Shown: positions 15,619 through 24,908, counted from the stretch's first letter. The stretch is DNA of 37,105 bases from Candidatus Obscuribacterales bacterium (GCA_020054205.1 JAGVLS010000032.1:1-37105); one strand, 5' to 3'. Numbers and translations are program-made. Notes: generated from the sequence alone by a model not told the origin.

Positions 15619-15864
15619 TTAATGACAACCATTATTTAATTATCTTCGTTTGGTAAACGTATACCTATATTGGCTTTGCCCTACATTTATATAGATCTTT
15701 TATTCAACAAAGTCATCTTTACTTTTAGCTTTTCAACAATCTAAAAAATGTTCTCAATAAGTATTAAGCCTTTTTGCTTTTCTCTAACTATTAGTCCTAA
15801 AATTTATAGAGTTTGAATTGCTTGTGTTTATAATACGACATAGTATAGTATAAACACTTATAAA

Positions 15865-15906
15865 TCAAAGACGAGAAGATCTCGAAAGATTTCTTCTCGT
15901 CTTTGA
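15865..15906 (-). terminator. Hairpin at the 3' end of the NAD gene run
   Basis: TCAAAGACGAGAAGA and its exact complement TCTTCTCGTCTTTGA form a 15-base stem with a 12-base loop. Leftward it is followed only by TTTATAAG. This is a weak T tract, so the intrinsic-terminator assignment is probable but not certain. Confidence 0.6.
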
Positions 15907-15965
15907 TATTACATTCAATTACAACCAACTGTGCGCACAAGCATTGCGTTAGTATGGTATTGCGG

Positions 15966-16760
15966 CTACTTTGATGCTGCTGCAGCTACTTTGGCGGCAT
16001 GAGCTTCCGCTTCGGCTTTGCTTTCGCGCCACTGGTAAATGGTCTTTGCAGCAGCGTCACCACCAACTGTGTCAGCGTACGATCGCCACCAATTAATTTC
16101 ATGCTCTGCTTCAAAAGCAGTAAGAAATGGTGGCTTAGGCGGAGAGTCTCCTATAAGCGCGTTCATTAGATCGCACGCACTTGTCCAGACAGTCCTGACA
16201 ATAAAGTATACTCGTGAATCAGGAGGATTTTCAATCAAATCTTTATACGCTTGCTCAATAGCGTAATGACTGCCAAATAAACTAGTCTGATGAATTTGTT
16301 CACGGCGAATACGATAATACAAAGCCGTGGCTTCATCCGCTAAAGCAAGGGCACAAAGAATATTATTGCAAGCAATGGCTTTTTCGTTTTTATCGAAAAT
16401 GACAGTACGATTATCAACCCTTGTGTCAGGTAGCGTGTACGGAACGCTGTACTCATCATCTTGAGCAATGGCTATATTCATTTGTTCTACATGAGCATGA
16501 ATTTCTTCTATTGCCTGAAACATTTGCTGCATGCTGTCATTAAGTCGCAAGCATAAGACTTCAAAAATGCGCTCATGCTTAAAATAATTTTGATGATCGC
16601 GATGAAGTCTGATACCTTTACCATCCGTGAATTCTCTCAAATTCCGAATTACGACTTCCTTTTTTTGGCGCAAATTTAAATAAAGAATGGCAAGTTGACG
16701 TAAAATTGGCTGCTTGCTGTGTTCACAGTCAATATAGTAATCGAAATTGACGATGTCCAT
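15966..16760 (-). CDS. Helical protein of unknown function, end of NAD gene run
   Basis: 264 residues, no recognised family. The protein looks mostly helical and soluble. It has an N-terminal segment MDIVNFDYYIDCEHSK, a central heptad-like region with His-rich helices (EEIHAHVEQMNIAIAQ) and an Ala/Lys-rich C-terminal helix (ESKAEAEAHAAKVAAAASK). The ATG has AAAGGGG 9 bases upstream. A GC-rich hairpin at 16799-16838 lies in front of it, so it may be expressed separately or the transcript may be processed there. It is last in the leftward run, followed by the hairpin at 15865-15906. Confidence 0.75.
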   Translation of the reverse strand: MDIVNFDYYIDCEHSKQPILRQLAILYLNLRQKKEVVIRNLREFTDGKGIRLHRDHQNYFKHERIFEVLCLRLNDSMQQMFQAIEEIHAHVEQMNIAIAQDDEYSVPYTLPDTRVDNRTVIFDKNEKAIACNNILCALALADEATALYYRIRREQIHQTSLFGSHYAIEQAYKDLIENPPDSRVYFIVRTVWTSACDLMNALIGDSPPKPPFLTAFEAEHEINWWRSYADTVGGDAAAKTIYQWRESKAEAEAHAAKVAAAASK

Positions 16761-16798
16761 GATTGATTGCCCCTTTTTTTACCTGGGTATTATTTTAA

Positions 16799-16838
16799 TG
16801 CGCAGGCACATGCCCCCAGGTTGACGGGCACCTGCGCA
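16799..16838 (-). other. GC-rich intergenic hairpin
   Basis: TGCGCAGG and TGCCC pair with GGGCA and CCTGCGCA around a 10-base loop, with a 4-base bulge. A second weaker inverted repeat (AGATTT...AAATCT) follows near 16855-16880. The structure lies between two genes on the same strand. It has no T run, so RNA processing, stabilisation or leader regulation are possible roles. Confidence 0.5.
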
Positions 16839-16920
16839 AAAATCAGCTGGGCAGATTTGTTGATGTACAACTAAATCTACCTAGCCAATTATCATTTGGC
16901 AAATTAGTAACCAGTCTATC

Positions 16921-17130
16921 TTACTTCTGTCTCCTTCCAAAAGGAGCACACAAAACAAGAAGCAAAAACACCAAGAAGGCAAAGGCTAGTCCTTCATCAG
17001 ATGACTTAGAAGATGATGTCGGATGCTCATCACACGACTTAGCGTGAGGGCGATCAAAGAAATAATGAACAGTTCGAACAATAAGTGACAATACAAAAAG
17101 TCCAGCAAGAATGCAGAGCACGATTCCCAA
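16921..17130 (-). CDS. Small two-helix membrane protein
   Basis: 69 residues, with a hydrophobic helix at residues 2-22 (GIVLCILAGLFVLSLIV). A polar Ser-rich loop (SCDEHPTSSSKSSDE) and a second helix near 47-62 (LAFAFLVFLLLVLCA) follow. The C-terminus is basic. No ATG exists in frame; TTG at 17130 or GTG at 17121 must serve. TAAGGAG stands 25 bases upstream of the TTG, too far. The hydrophobic pattern supports a real membrane protein but the start is uncertain. It lies 43 bases after cdd. Confidence 0.5.
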   Translation of the reverse strand: MGIVLCILAGLFVLSLIVRTVHYFFDRPHAKSCDEHPTSSSKSSDEGLAFAFLVFLLLVLCAPFGRRQK

Positions 17131-17173
17131 CCAGTAGGGAAGGGTCCTGGTAATTCTCCTTATGCGTTATACT

Positions 17174-17665
17174 CTAACGCTTTGTTGTTTTCTTTTTTGC
17201 TGTTGCTACTTGTACAATTTTTGGCACGAAAGCATTGGGGATAAGTTGTTTCAATGTTTTGACAATGGCTTTGCCGTCATTGCGCATTTTCAAAACAACA
17301 ATATCAAGTCCAAATTCAGCTAAGAATTGCCGACACATGCCACAACCACAACTGTTGGCGCGCTTGGGTGCATTAGGTGCGTATATGGCAATGGAAATTA
17401 CTTTCGTATAGCCATCAGAAATGGCTTTAGCACAAGCCACTCGTTCTGCACAAAGAGTACAACCATAATTGCAAATTTCAATATTGCAACCAGGAAATAT
17501 TCTTTTTCTACCAGATTTATTTTGTGCTAAAACCGCAGCACCAACTTTAAAACCAGAATACGGGCAATGAGCTTTTTTAGATGCTTTCATTGCCCGTTCA
17601 ATTAAATGTTTTTGTTCCGCGTTCAATGATTTGAAATCGACAAGTGTGCGTCGCTTGCGTTTCAC
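17174..17665 (-). CDS. cdd: Cytidine deaminase
   Basis: Cytidine deaminase hydrolyses cytidine or deoxycytidine to uridine or deoxyuridine in pyrimidine salvage. Zinc and catalytic residues are visible: LCAERVA (Cys72 ligand, Glu74 proton shuttle) and CGMCRQ (Cys108, Cys111). PYSGFKVGAA near 35 and GCNIEICNYG near 59 form the substrate pocket. At 163 residues it is slightly longer than the usual 130-140, with basic N- and C-terminal tails (MKRKRR, AKKKTTKR). The Pro normally before CGMC is replaced, giving CGCGMC. The GTG start follows the stop of the propeller gene by 3 bases and has GAGG 8 bases upstream, so the two are coupled. A blasticidin-S-deaminase-like substrate is a less likely alternative. 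Confidence 0.93.
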   Translation of the reverse strand: MKRKRRTLVDFKSLNAEQKHLIERAMKASKKAHCPYSGFKVGAAVLAQNKSGRKRIFPGCNIEICNYGCTLCAERVACAKAISDGYTKVISIAIYAPNAPKRANSCGCGMCRQFLAEFGLDIVVLKMRNDGKAIVKTLKQLIPNAFVPKIVQVATAKKKTTKR

Positions 17666-17668
17666 GAC

Positions 17669-18709
17669 TTATTCCTCTTTTTCAAAACAAATAAATACTT
17701 CTTCTTTGTGTGCATTTACATGACGAACTTGCAAAGGATTTTGCAGGTGGTCTTTTGCTTCTCCACGAAGGCAACGATACCAGCATTGGTTATTTTCCAA
17801 ATTCCAAATTTCCATGCCGTTTTCGCCGACAACAATTAAATTGTGTTTGTCCCAAAACTTTACACTGTTTACCCAACGGCCAACACCAGTGTCAACAAAC
17901 ATAATGCGAGCACCCGATTTGAAATTAGGCAAAATATATAAAGTTTCCTCTTCGTGCTCTGCATGAACTTGCAGAGCAAATGGCAATTGATCAAGTTCTG
18001 GTTGTTTGTGACGATAATTACTTTCAATTAGCCAGACACGTTTGCCATTGCCAGCAAAAGCAATGCCGCCATCGCTTGCATGACAATCAATTGCCATACA
18101 AGGCCAACCACTGTCATTATCAAGATCCCAAACACAACCTTTTAGAACTTCTACTAAATGCATTCCACCATTTTCAGTTGTGACAAAAACACGTGCATTA
18201 CTGCGATCAAAAGCAATTGACCAAATTTGAGAATCAGTCACGCTACCAGAAAATACATTGGTTGGGCTTGCACCATTGCCACTGTCTGGTAGATCAAAGT
18301 TTAAGATCACCAAATTGCCTGCCGTATCACCGAGGGCTAAATAACGCCCATCATGACTGGACTGAATACAACTAATAGGCTCACCATATCCAGTTGACAT
18401 ACTCCGGCGTCCATACACGTGAGAATCAAGTTCAACAGCAGTACACACACCAGGCTCGCTTGTTGTATAAAGAACTTCATGTTTATGACTTTCGTTATTA
18501 CCCAGTGCCAAGAAAGTCCTAAAACCAATTCGGTACACATCATGTGCTCGCGATTTTCCAGGATCTTGAGAGAAATGAGGTCGGCTGACAGTAAGTGTTC
18601 TTTCTTCACCAGTAACTACAGCCATAAACTCATGATCGCAAGAAAATGCAATGTCTAAAACAGGTCCTCTTTGATCGCAACGTTTGTGTATAATCTGCGC
18701 TTCATTCAT
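17669..18709 (-). CDS. WD40-like beta-propeller protein
   Basis: 346 residues with repeated four-stranded blades typical of WD40/YVTN-type propellers: ISCIQSSHDGRYLALGDTAGNLVILNF, IWSIAFDRSNARVFVTTENGGMHLVEV, AIDCHASDGGIAFAGNGKRVWLIES and VNSVKFWDKHNLIVVGENGMEIWNL are the clearest. About six or seven blades fit the length. There is no signal peptide or membrane segment, so it should be cytosolic. Propellers of this type usually scaffold protein complexes. Its place between pncA and cdd suggests a partner in nucleotide or NAD metabolism, but this is inference. The ATG follows GAGAGG by 8-9 bases and the stop is 3 bases before cdd. Confidence 0.8.
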   Translation of the reverse strand: MNEAQIIHKRCDQRGPVLDIAFSCDHEFMAVVTGEERTLTVSRPHFSQDPGKSRAHDVYRIGFRTFLALGNNESHKHEVLYTTSEPGVCTAVELDSHVYGRRSMSTGYGEPISCIQSSHDGRYLALGDTAGNLVILNFDLPDSGNGASPTNVFSGSVTDSQIWSIAFDRSNARVFVTTENGGMHLVEVLKGCVWDLDNDSGWPCMAIDCHASDGGIAFAGNGKRVWLIESNYRHKQPELDQLPFALQVHAEHEEETLYILPNFKSGARIMFVDTGVGRWVNSVKFWDKHNLIVVGENGMEIWNLENNQCWYRCLRGEAKDHLQNPLQVRHVNAHKEEVFICFEKEE

Positions 18710-18766
18710 TTTCTTTTCCTCTCTTCCAACTACATGTCATTTACAGTAAGAAGTTTGAAAGACAAT

Positions 18767-19459
18767 TTATCCAATCACTTGGTGTGATGTTACCGATTCA
18801 ATGCCTAAATATTTCATTTCATTCAATACCCATTGGAAGCTATCGATGGGAAGGTCTTTAGTTGCATCAGTAATATCACGAACACGGAAGCCGTGCTGAG
18901 CTGCTTCAATAGCAGTTAGTCCTTTACAAATGCGATGTACTAAACCTACAACATCAATATGTGTGACACCCTTTTTCCTGAGCCAAGACAATAATTGAGG
19001 ATTGCCAAAGGCACTATAACTATCTTTATCTCGCGCAGTACCTTTTGCAAAAACACGATCAAACAAATCAACCTTAACACCAGGCAAAAATTCAGCACCC
19101 CACGTATCTACGATTGCATGTGCCGGGTAAACTGTTGCCCATTCACCATCGCGATCTTGAACACGATCTACAAAAGGTACTTTATGTGGATGCATGTGAG
19201 CAAAATTGAACATATCTTTAGGATGCCTATCATTGACAGCAACTTGCAAGTCATAAATTCCCAGCTCTCTGCCAACTTCTTGAAGATGTCCAATAACAGG
19301 ACCAACTAATTCACCCTCTGGCACGCACAATTCGCCCCCATATTCTTGAGAGGCAAAAGCATTAATAGCATCCACAACTAGCAATGCTCTGACAATATTA
19401 GTGTCCTCAGATTTACCACGACGCCTTCTAATAGCTGTTTCCTTTTTCTTGGCGACCAT
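18767..19459 (-). CDS. pncA: Nicotinamidase (isochorismatase-like hydrolase)
   Basis: PncA hydrolyses nicotinamide to nicotinate, the entry step of the Preiss-Handler route. The catalytic triad can be traced: Asp30 in LLVVDAINAF, Lys139 in FAKGT and Cys178 in GLVHRICKGLTAIEA. Metal-site residues appear as NDRHP (Asp77, His79), the His-rich FAHMHPH, and YPAHAIVDTWGAEF in place of the usual WPxHCVQGTxGAE. The 230-residue product has a basic N-terminal extension of about 20 residues (KKKETAIRRRRGKS) not typical of PncA. The ATG at 19459 is chosen because AAGGA stands 6 bases upstream. Another isochorismatase-family amidase is possible, but the neighbours strongly favour nicotinamidase. Confidence 0.9.
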   Translation of the reverse strand: MVAKKKETAIRRRRGKSEDTNIVRALLVVDAINAFASQEYGGELCVPEGELVGPVIGHLQEVGRELGIYDLQVAVNDRHPKDMFNFAHMHPHKVPFVDRVQDRDGEWATVYPAHAIVDTWGAEFLPGVKVDLFDRVFAKGTARDKDSYSAFGNPQLLSWLRKKGVTHIDVVGLVHRICKGLTAIEAAQHGFRVRDITDATKDLPIDSFQWVLNEMKYLGIESVTSHQVIG

Positions 19460-19550
19460 TATCATCCTTCTTTCTATTGCCACTTTATTTCTTTGCTGAA
19501 TAAATTATAGCAATTTGCCTATTCATCGAACATTTATTCATCAACCTACT

Positions 19551-21623
19551 TTATTCATCGAACCAGGGATTCACATTTTCGCCAGAATTTTTTCCTTGAC
19601 TCTCATTCAAGCGTTGACTTACATATGTATTCATTTGTCCAATTTCCTGCCGGAAACCACCAGATAGAATAGGTGCTCGGCGACCACAACGTGGATCAAC
19701 GTTATGAGTATCGGTGTGTAAACCAGCAGTAGCTTGTTCACGTTTCCATTGATTGCGAGCCCAAAGAGTAAACCAGCGTCCAACCCAAACATTCATTTGA
19801 GCCATAGTAAATTGCGGAAATTGGGCACAAGCTACTATTAAACATTCAAGTGGTGAACGATTGTGCAAAATAGAATCTGTTTCGACTTGCTTTAGCACTG
19901 GAAATGGACCAAGCTGATCTTCATCAGTTTGTTTCATTATTGCCGGTTGCAATTCTGCCGTAGCTGGTTCGCCCAAAACCAAATCCAATATTGGCAAGGG
20001 TTCATAGCCGTCTAGCCCATGACTGCGCAGATATTCAAGGATTTCGCAAATGAACTTTTTATCCATTCCTGCCAAAGGTGCTTGTCCACCTTCACCATCA
20101 CCACCTGCTGTCCAATAACCAGTACTTCCTTCAGTGCGATTACTAGTGCAAATCAGCAATAATTGATAGACATTGGCAATTAACCAGGCAAAAACTGCTC
20201 GTACGCGAGCTTGAACATTTTGCAATGGAATATCATCTTCCTTGTTTTCCCAAGAAAGATTTCGTCCAATCACTAGTCCAAACATCCAAAGAATCATGCG
20301 AACAATAAATCCAATTCCACCAAAATAAAAATAGCGTGCTCCAACAAATTCTGCCAAGCCGCGGGCAGCTTTTTTAGTTTTCTCACCGCTATTTTCCGTG
20401 GCGAAATAAGCACATGTCAAAAGTTTATTGACCAAATCTTTCACTGTCTGGCATTCGTTAATGCCTTTGACATGAGAAAATCTTTCTTTAAAACCATCAA
20501 AGCCTAATTCATCCACACCCAATTGCACCATGTATGTAACTTGCAAAACTGCTAGCGACGAATCTCGTCCACCGCTAAGTGAAACCATGCAACCTTGCAA
20601 ACGTGCTTTCATTAACCAGTCACGATTGGCTAGTGCTGGTCCACGAATAGCTTCTTCTTCATCAACATTGCCACTAGTTTCCCAAGCTTCTTGAATAAGA
20701 AGCTTATTTGCTTCTGGCAAAATTTCAGGATATTTAAAATTTGCTACTTGCACACATTCGTTTTCTTTAGCTACATCCGCATCTGCGTAGAAACTACCTG
20801 TGCTGGCTCGGCTAGTACGGCGCAAGTCAATGTCAACCACTGAAGTAACAAGCACATGATCAGCATGAGAGAATCTTTTGCCTATGGCTTTCAATTGACC
20901 ACCGTCGGCAATAATAGGACCACCATCAAAAATAAGGCGTCCATTACAACCGTGAGTATTTGAGAAAAGCACAATTCCATCATAAGAGCGCGAACCTTCT
21001 TGAATGATTCCCTTTCTTGTTTTGAACTTACCTTTACTAAAGTGACTGGCATTTGGACTGATAATCACTTTAACGCCGCGCTGTTTCAACTTAGCGCTAA
21101 TGCGATCTTCTTTCCAACTCTCTTCGCACACTTCAAAGCCAATCAGCAAATTACCAATGCGGAAATAAATATCACCGATGGGAAGTAGTCCTTGGGGTGT
21201 ATGAATTACATCTACTTTGCCTCGCGGCCAAATTTTGAATTGCCGCCCTTCATAGTAATTGCCACCATCAGCTAAAGCCAATTTGGCTCGTAAGCCCTTG
21301 ATTTCGCCATTTACAACCATGGCTGAGCAATTATATAACCTATCGTCATCATGCAAAACTGGCAGACCCAAATTGAAAATCATGCCCCAGCCTTTTGTAG
21401 CTTCAGCAATTTCACACGCCAATTCCCAAGCACGGGCTTGCAAATGCGGACGCAAAAAATCATCTTCGCATTCATAACCAGTAACACAAAGCTCCGGTAA
21501 AGCAACAATAGTTGCTCCTTGGGCTTTAGCATCACGTAATGCATTAAGAATAACTCTTTTATTCCACTCCCAATCAAATGGAATGACATTCAAAGAAGCG
21601 CTGCTTACTCTTAGTAGAAACAT
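19551..21623 (-). CDS. nadE: Glutamine-dependent NAD synthetase
   Basis: NadE amidates nicotinate adenine dinucleotide to NAD using glutamine and ATP, the last step of the pathway. The N-terminal nitrilase-fold glutaminase shows its triad: Glu44 (LPELCVTGYE), Lys114 (LRAKLAL) and Cys166 (GFEVCEESW). The C-terminal synthetase has the ATP pyrophosphatase loop SLSGGRDSS at 348-356 and the CTSNRTEGSTGYWT segment. At 690 residues it is of the long glutaminase-fused type shared by eukaryotes and many bacteria, so no separate ammonia supply is needed. AAGGAG stands 7 bases before the ATG. It follows prs by 35 bases. Confidence 0.95.
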   Translation of the reverse strand: MFLLRVSSASLNVIPFDWEWNKRVILNALRDAKAQGATIVALPELCVTGYECEDDFLRPHLQARAWELACEIAEATKGWGMIFNLGLPVLHDDDRLYNCSAMVVNGEIKGLRAKLALADGGNYYEGRQFKIWPRGKVDVIHTPQGLLPIGDIYFRIGNLLIGFEVCEESWKEDRISAKLKQRGVKVIISPNASHFSKGKFKTRKGIIQEGSRSYDGIVLFSNTHGCNGRLIFDGGPIIADGGQLKAIGKRFSHADHVLVTSVVDIDLRRTSRASTGSFYADADVAKENECVQVANFKYPEILPEANKLLIQEAWETSGNVDEEEAIRGPALANRDWLMKARLQGCMVSLSGGRDSSLAVLQVTYMVQLGVDELGFDGFKERFSHVKGINECQTVKDLVNKLLTCAYFATENSGEKTKKAARGLAEFVGARYFYFGGIGFIVRMILWMFGLVIGRNLSWENKEDDIPLQNVQARVRAVFAWLIANVYQLLLICTSNRTEGSTGYWTAGGDGEGGQAPLAGMDKKFICEILEYLRSHGLDGYEPLPILDLVLGEPATAELQPAIMKQTDEDQLGPFPVLKQVETDSILHNRSPLECLIVACAQFPQFTMAQMNVWVGRWFTLWARNQWKREQATAGLHTDTHNVDPRCGRRAPILSGGFRQEIGQMNTYVSQRLNESQGKNSGENVNPWFDE

Positions 21624-21658
21624 ATTGTTTCTCCTTTGAATTTTATTTTCAGCTTTAT

Positions 21659-22672
21659 TTATAAATGCAACGCCGAAACAAACAAATCACTTACGGGTTC
21701 GACTCTTAAATGATTATTTTTCTTGGCTAACATACGAGCACGTGGATGTGTATCAGTAACAATTATTTGTTCAAAACAACCAGAACTTTGCAATTTTTGC
21801 AAAGAATTACCAGGCATAACGCAATGAGTAGCAATCAATACAACTGCCAATGCACCAGCTGCTTTATATGCTTTTGCTGCATTGATAGCGGAACCACCAG
21901 TGCGAATCATGTCGTCATACATAATAACTATTTTGCCAGCTACTGGTCCAATAATACCTAAAGTTGTCGTTTTACTGCCGCTTAGCCTAGCTTTGTAGGC
22001 AAATGCTGGCGGCAAAGCCAAATCTTTAGCAATTGATTCAATCCACTTTGCGCGTCCAGCATCTGTTGAACCAACAATATAACTAGACGCTGCTAGCTCA
22101 GCTTCTAATTCTGGCGAGCCAATCACAAATTCATGCTTATCAGTTAATTCTTTTACAATTTTACTAACAACATGTTTGGCAGCATACACATGCTTTGTAC
22201 GCATGCCACCTTCAAAATAGTGTTCTATGCCTTCAGCATGCAAGTCCATCAAAAAAATTCGAGTTCCTGCTGGCGGTCTAGGCAAGCTAGAGAGCAAAAC
22301 TGCCCTTACTTTAGCTTCCACAATTTCACCAGGCTTAACAGCCCTCTCCATAGTGCTATAACCAAAATAAGGAATAATACAATCTATGCTCTGAGCACCA
22401 TACTGCCAAGCACCAAACATAAGACTGAACAATTCCATCGTAGTGGCATCAGAACACGTTCCGCCAACAATTACCGCCCGTCGATCTTCAACGGGGGCAT
22501 ATTTAACACCTCCACTAGCATCAATCAAATATCGTCTATAACGCTCACAATCTGGAAAATTTGAACGCCCAAGATATCCTAAATCAAATTTACCAGAAGC
22601 ATACATTTGCCTGGCTAGATAATTATATTTTGTGCTGCTAAACAAAAGCGGTTTTGTATCTGCCGCAACCAT
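21659..22672 (-). CDS. prs: Ribose-phosphate pyrophosphokinase (PRPP synthetase)
   Basis: This enzyme makes PRPP from ribose 5-phosphate and ATP. PRPP is the second substrate of the adjacent PncB. Signatures are IPYFGYSTMERAVKPGE (98-115, the PYxxYARQDR equivalent), DLHAEGIEHYF (143-153), STDAGRAKW (202-210) and the PRPP-binding loop VIMYDDMIRTGGSA (249-262). The 337-residue length is close to the usual 310-320. The flexible-loop sequence differs from canonical ARQDR (STMER), so this is a divergent Prs. It may be a dedicated copy rather than the main housekeeping enzyme. AGGAG is 6 bases before the ATG, and only 9 bases separate it from the pncB stop. Confidence 0.92.
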   Translation of the reverse strand: MVAADTKPLLFSSTKYNYLARQMYASGKFDLGYLGRSNFPDCERYRRYLIDASGGVKYAPVEDRRAVIVGGTCSDATTMELFSLMFGAWQYGAQSIDCIIPYFGYSTMERAVKPGEIVEAKVRAVLLSSLPRPPAGTRIFLMDLHAEGIEHYFEGGMRTKHVYAAKHVVSKIVKELTDKHEFVIGSPELEAELAASSYIVGSTDAGRAKWIESIAKDLALPPAFAYKARLSGSKTTTLGIIGPVAGKIVIMYDDMIRTGGSAINAAKAYKAAGALAVVLIATHCVMPGNSLQKLQSSGCFEQIIVTDTHPRARMLAKKNNHLRVEPVSDLFVSALHL

Positions 22673-22681
22673 ATTTATCTC

Positions 22682-24229
22682 CTAACTCAATTTTGTCGTT
22701 GAGCTTGCTTGCCTGCCTGTACTACGCACGTATTGAATTAATGCCGAACGGTGTTGATACATGCCAAACTCCAGTCCAGCCGGATAACGATGTGGATTTT
22801 CCAGACGCAAAATACTTGTATCCAAACGTTTTACTTCGCTGAGCCCACGCTCGCGAACAGTAGCAAGTTCTGGGAAATCATAAACACAATTACCACCGCG
22901 CAAAACAGGCTTGAGCACATCTTCATGCGTGGCCCGAGCGCTAAATTCTTTTTGTCTGGCAATAGGATCGGTTTGATCAATGACGCGATATTTACTACCT
23001 GTAGGCGGATGCCATTCATCATAAATCATATCGCCAGCATATTTATTGCCCTTCATAAAACGACGTACTTGCTGAAAGCCAGGATTTGAAATTTTCACGC
23101 TATCGTCAGAAAGCTTAATCGGATAACGCCAATTACCAGGATTATCTTCATCGTCAATACCGACAAGCTTATAGACACCACCTAAAGCAGCATCATCATA
23201 AGCAGTAATAAGCTTTGTACCAACACCATAAACACCAATCTTAGCTCCTTGTCGCTTCAAGCTGGCAATGAGATATTCATCCAATTCATTTTCACCAATT
23301 ACGATAACCTTATGAAGTCCTGCCTTGTCTAATTCTCGGCGACAATATTTGCTCCAATAAGTCAAGTCACCAGAATCAAGACGTACTCCAATCACTTCAT
23401 ATCCCATTTCGCGCATTTCCAAAGCAACGACAATTGCATCTTTAATACCTTGCTTGGTACCAATAGTATCAAGCAAGAAAACAGTATTGGTAGGATTGGC
23501 TCGACCAAAATTTCGGAATCCGTTCAATTGCAAAATACGAGTCAAAATTTGACTGTGTCCTTGCGTACCGGAGCTGGGAATACCCAACAATTTGCAAATG
23601 AGCTCATTCGATGTACCATCACAACCAGCGCAATAAGCAGCCCGACTGGCCGTGAAAGCACCATCCAGACCTTGCGCTCGCCTAAAGCCATATTCCACAA
23701 CTCTGTCTAGTCCCGCAGCATATTTAACACGCGAAGCTTTAGTAGCAATGAGAGTAGCAAAATTATTGCATATGAGCATCGGTGACTCAAGCAATTGAGC
23801 ACAGATTAGTCTACCTTTGACTCTATTTACTGGCTCAAAAGGAAATGCCAAAGTAGACTCTGGCATAGCATCCATATCAACATCAATTCGCAAGTCTCCT
23901 AAATAATGTAAGAAATCATCTTGATAAAGACGCCTCTTGCTGTCATAACCTTTTTTCGTTGCTAAATGATCCAAATCACTTTGGTCATAACGAAGACGTT
24001 CAACAAAATCAACGGTAGCTTCTAAACCGTTGGTTAAAGTATAACCACCACTAAAAGGGTTTTTACGGAAGAAATATTGAAAAACAGCTGGTGTGTCCGC
24101 CATGCCATTTTTCCAATAACAATGAGCCATAGCAATCATATAAGCATCAGTTGCTAGTGCCAAAGAAACATTCGGATTGTAAAGGCAACTAATAGAAGTT
24201 CTGGCTGGTCTATTATTAGTGGCAACCAT
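22682..24229 (-). CDS. pncB: Nicotinate phosphoribosyltransferase
   Basis: PncB joins nicotinate and PRPP to give nicotinate mononucleotide, with ATP stimulation. Matching segments: YFFRKNPFSGGYTLTNGLE (52-70), EYGFRRAQGLDG (179-190), AGCDGTSN (201-208), GTQGHS (221-226) with the His that is phosphorylated in this family (His225), GVRLDSGDL (281-289) and GVGTKLITAYDD. The usual GTMAHS is changed to GTQGHS. At 515 residues it is in the range of the longer bacterial enzymes. A nicotinamide phosphoribosyltransferase is the alternative family, but the RRAQG and GTSN sequences and the nearby pncA favour nicotinate. AAAGGA stands 8 bases before the ATG. Confidence 0.93.
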   Translation of the reverse strand: MVATNNRPARTSISCLYNPNVSLALATDAYMIAMAHCYWKNGMADTPAVFQYFFRKNPFSGGYTLTNGLEATVDFVERLRYDQSDLDHLATKKGYDSKRRLYQDDFLHYLGDLRIDVDMDAMPESTLAFPFEPVNRVKGRLICAQLLESPMLICNNFATLIATKASRVKYAAGLDRVVEYGFRRAQGLDGAFTASRAAYCAGCDGTSNELICKLLGIPSSGTQGHSQILTRILQLNGFRNFGRANPTNTVFLLDTIGTKQGIKDAIVVALEMREMGYEVIGVRLDSGDLTYWSKYCRRELDKAGLHKVIVIGENELDEYLIASLKRQGAKIGVYGVGTKLITAYDDAALGGVYKLVGIDDEDNPGNWRYPIKLSDDSVKISNPGFQQVRRFMKGNKYAGDMIYDEWHPPTGSKYRVIDQTDPIARQKEFSARATHEDVLKPVLRGGNCVYDFPELATVRERGLSEVKRLDTSILRLENPHRYPAGLEFGMYQHRSALIQYVRSTGRQASSTTKLS

Positions 24230-24285
24230 GGAAATTCCTTTCTTACTTCTCTTGTCTTAGCTTGTCTTGTTTTTTGCTTGTCTTA

Positions 24286-24882
24286 TTAGCTCTTACGAAG
24301 AGCACGTTTGAGAATTTTGATAGCCTTATCAGGCACCATATAACGAATGGATCTGCCTCCATTAATTTGTTCTCGCAAAAACGTACTCGACACAGCAAAG
24401 CCAGGTGATTCAACAGCATTGACTTTAGTTCCTGGTGGCATTTTCTTAACTAGTCGCTTCGGATAAAGCTTACGAGAGCCACGTGGTGCCACCAAGAATG
24501 TAGCCAGTTGAATTATTTCATTAGCTTTGTACCAGCTGGAAATGGTTGGCACTCTGTCTTCGCCAATGATCAAGAAATATTCAGTGCCTTTTTCATCACC
24601 ATGTTCGTTATGAAAATGTCGAAGTGTATCCACCATGTAAGAAGGACCTTGACGATTTACTTCTACGTCTGAAGCTCTAAACTTTGGATTATCAGCAATA
24701 GCAGCTGCGACACTTTTAAAGCGTGTTTCTTTATCAAAAAAGCAGGCAGCTTTATCAACTGGCTGCCCAGCAACAACAAAATAAACAATGTCCAGGCTAT
24801 ATTGGACACGAGCACATTCAGCAATGATCAAATGTCCATAATGTATTGGATCAACTTTACTGCCAAAAATACCAATTCTCAT
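24286..24882 (-). CDS. nadD: Nicotinate-mononucleotide adenylyltransferase
   Basis: NadD transfers AMP from ATP to nicotinate mononucleotide. The nucleotidyltransferase signature GIFGSKVDPIHYGHL has His14 and His17. IIGEDRVPTISSW (106-117) and SSTFLRE (165-171) complete the active site, as expected for the NadD family. The 198-residue length is typical. The first loop reads GSKVDP rather than the common GGTFDP. It is not the NMN-specific NadM type, whose C-terminal signature differs. AAAGAAAGG lies 6-7 bases before the ATG, 26 bases from the radical SAM stop and 56 from pncB. Confidence 0.93.
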   Translation of the reverse strand: MRIGIFGSKVDPIHYGHLIIAECARVQYSLDIVYFVVAGQPVDKAACFFDKETRFKSVAAAIADNPKFRASDVEVNRQGPSYMVDTLRHFHNEHGDEKGTEYFLIIGEDRVPTISSWYKANEIIQLATFLVAPRGSRKLYPKRLVKKMPPGTKVNAVESPGFAVSSTFLREQINGGRSIRYMVPDKAIKILKRALRKS

Positions 24883-24908
24883 GCGAGACCTTTCTTTGGC
24901 GTTATTGA

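Larger units (their letters stand above)
15483..15965. other. Intergenic region with promoter, operator and hairpin
   Basis: Nearly 480 bases without a gene. It holds the leftward promoter and Fur-like operator (15556-15618) and, further right, a 15-base-stem hairpin at 15865-15906. The hairpin lies just past the end of the long leftward NAD gene run. The middle is AT-rich without visible structure. Confidence 0.6.
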
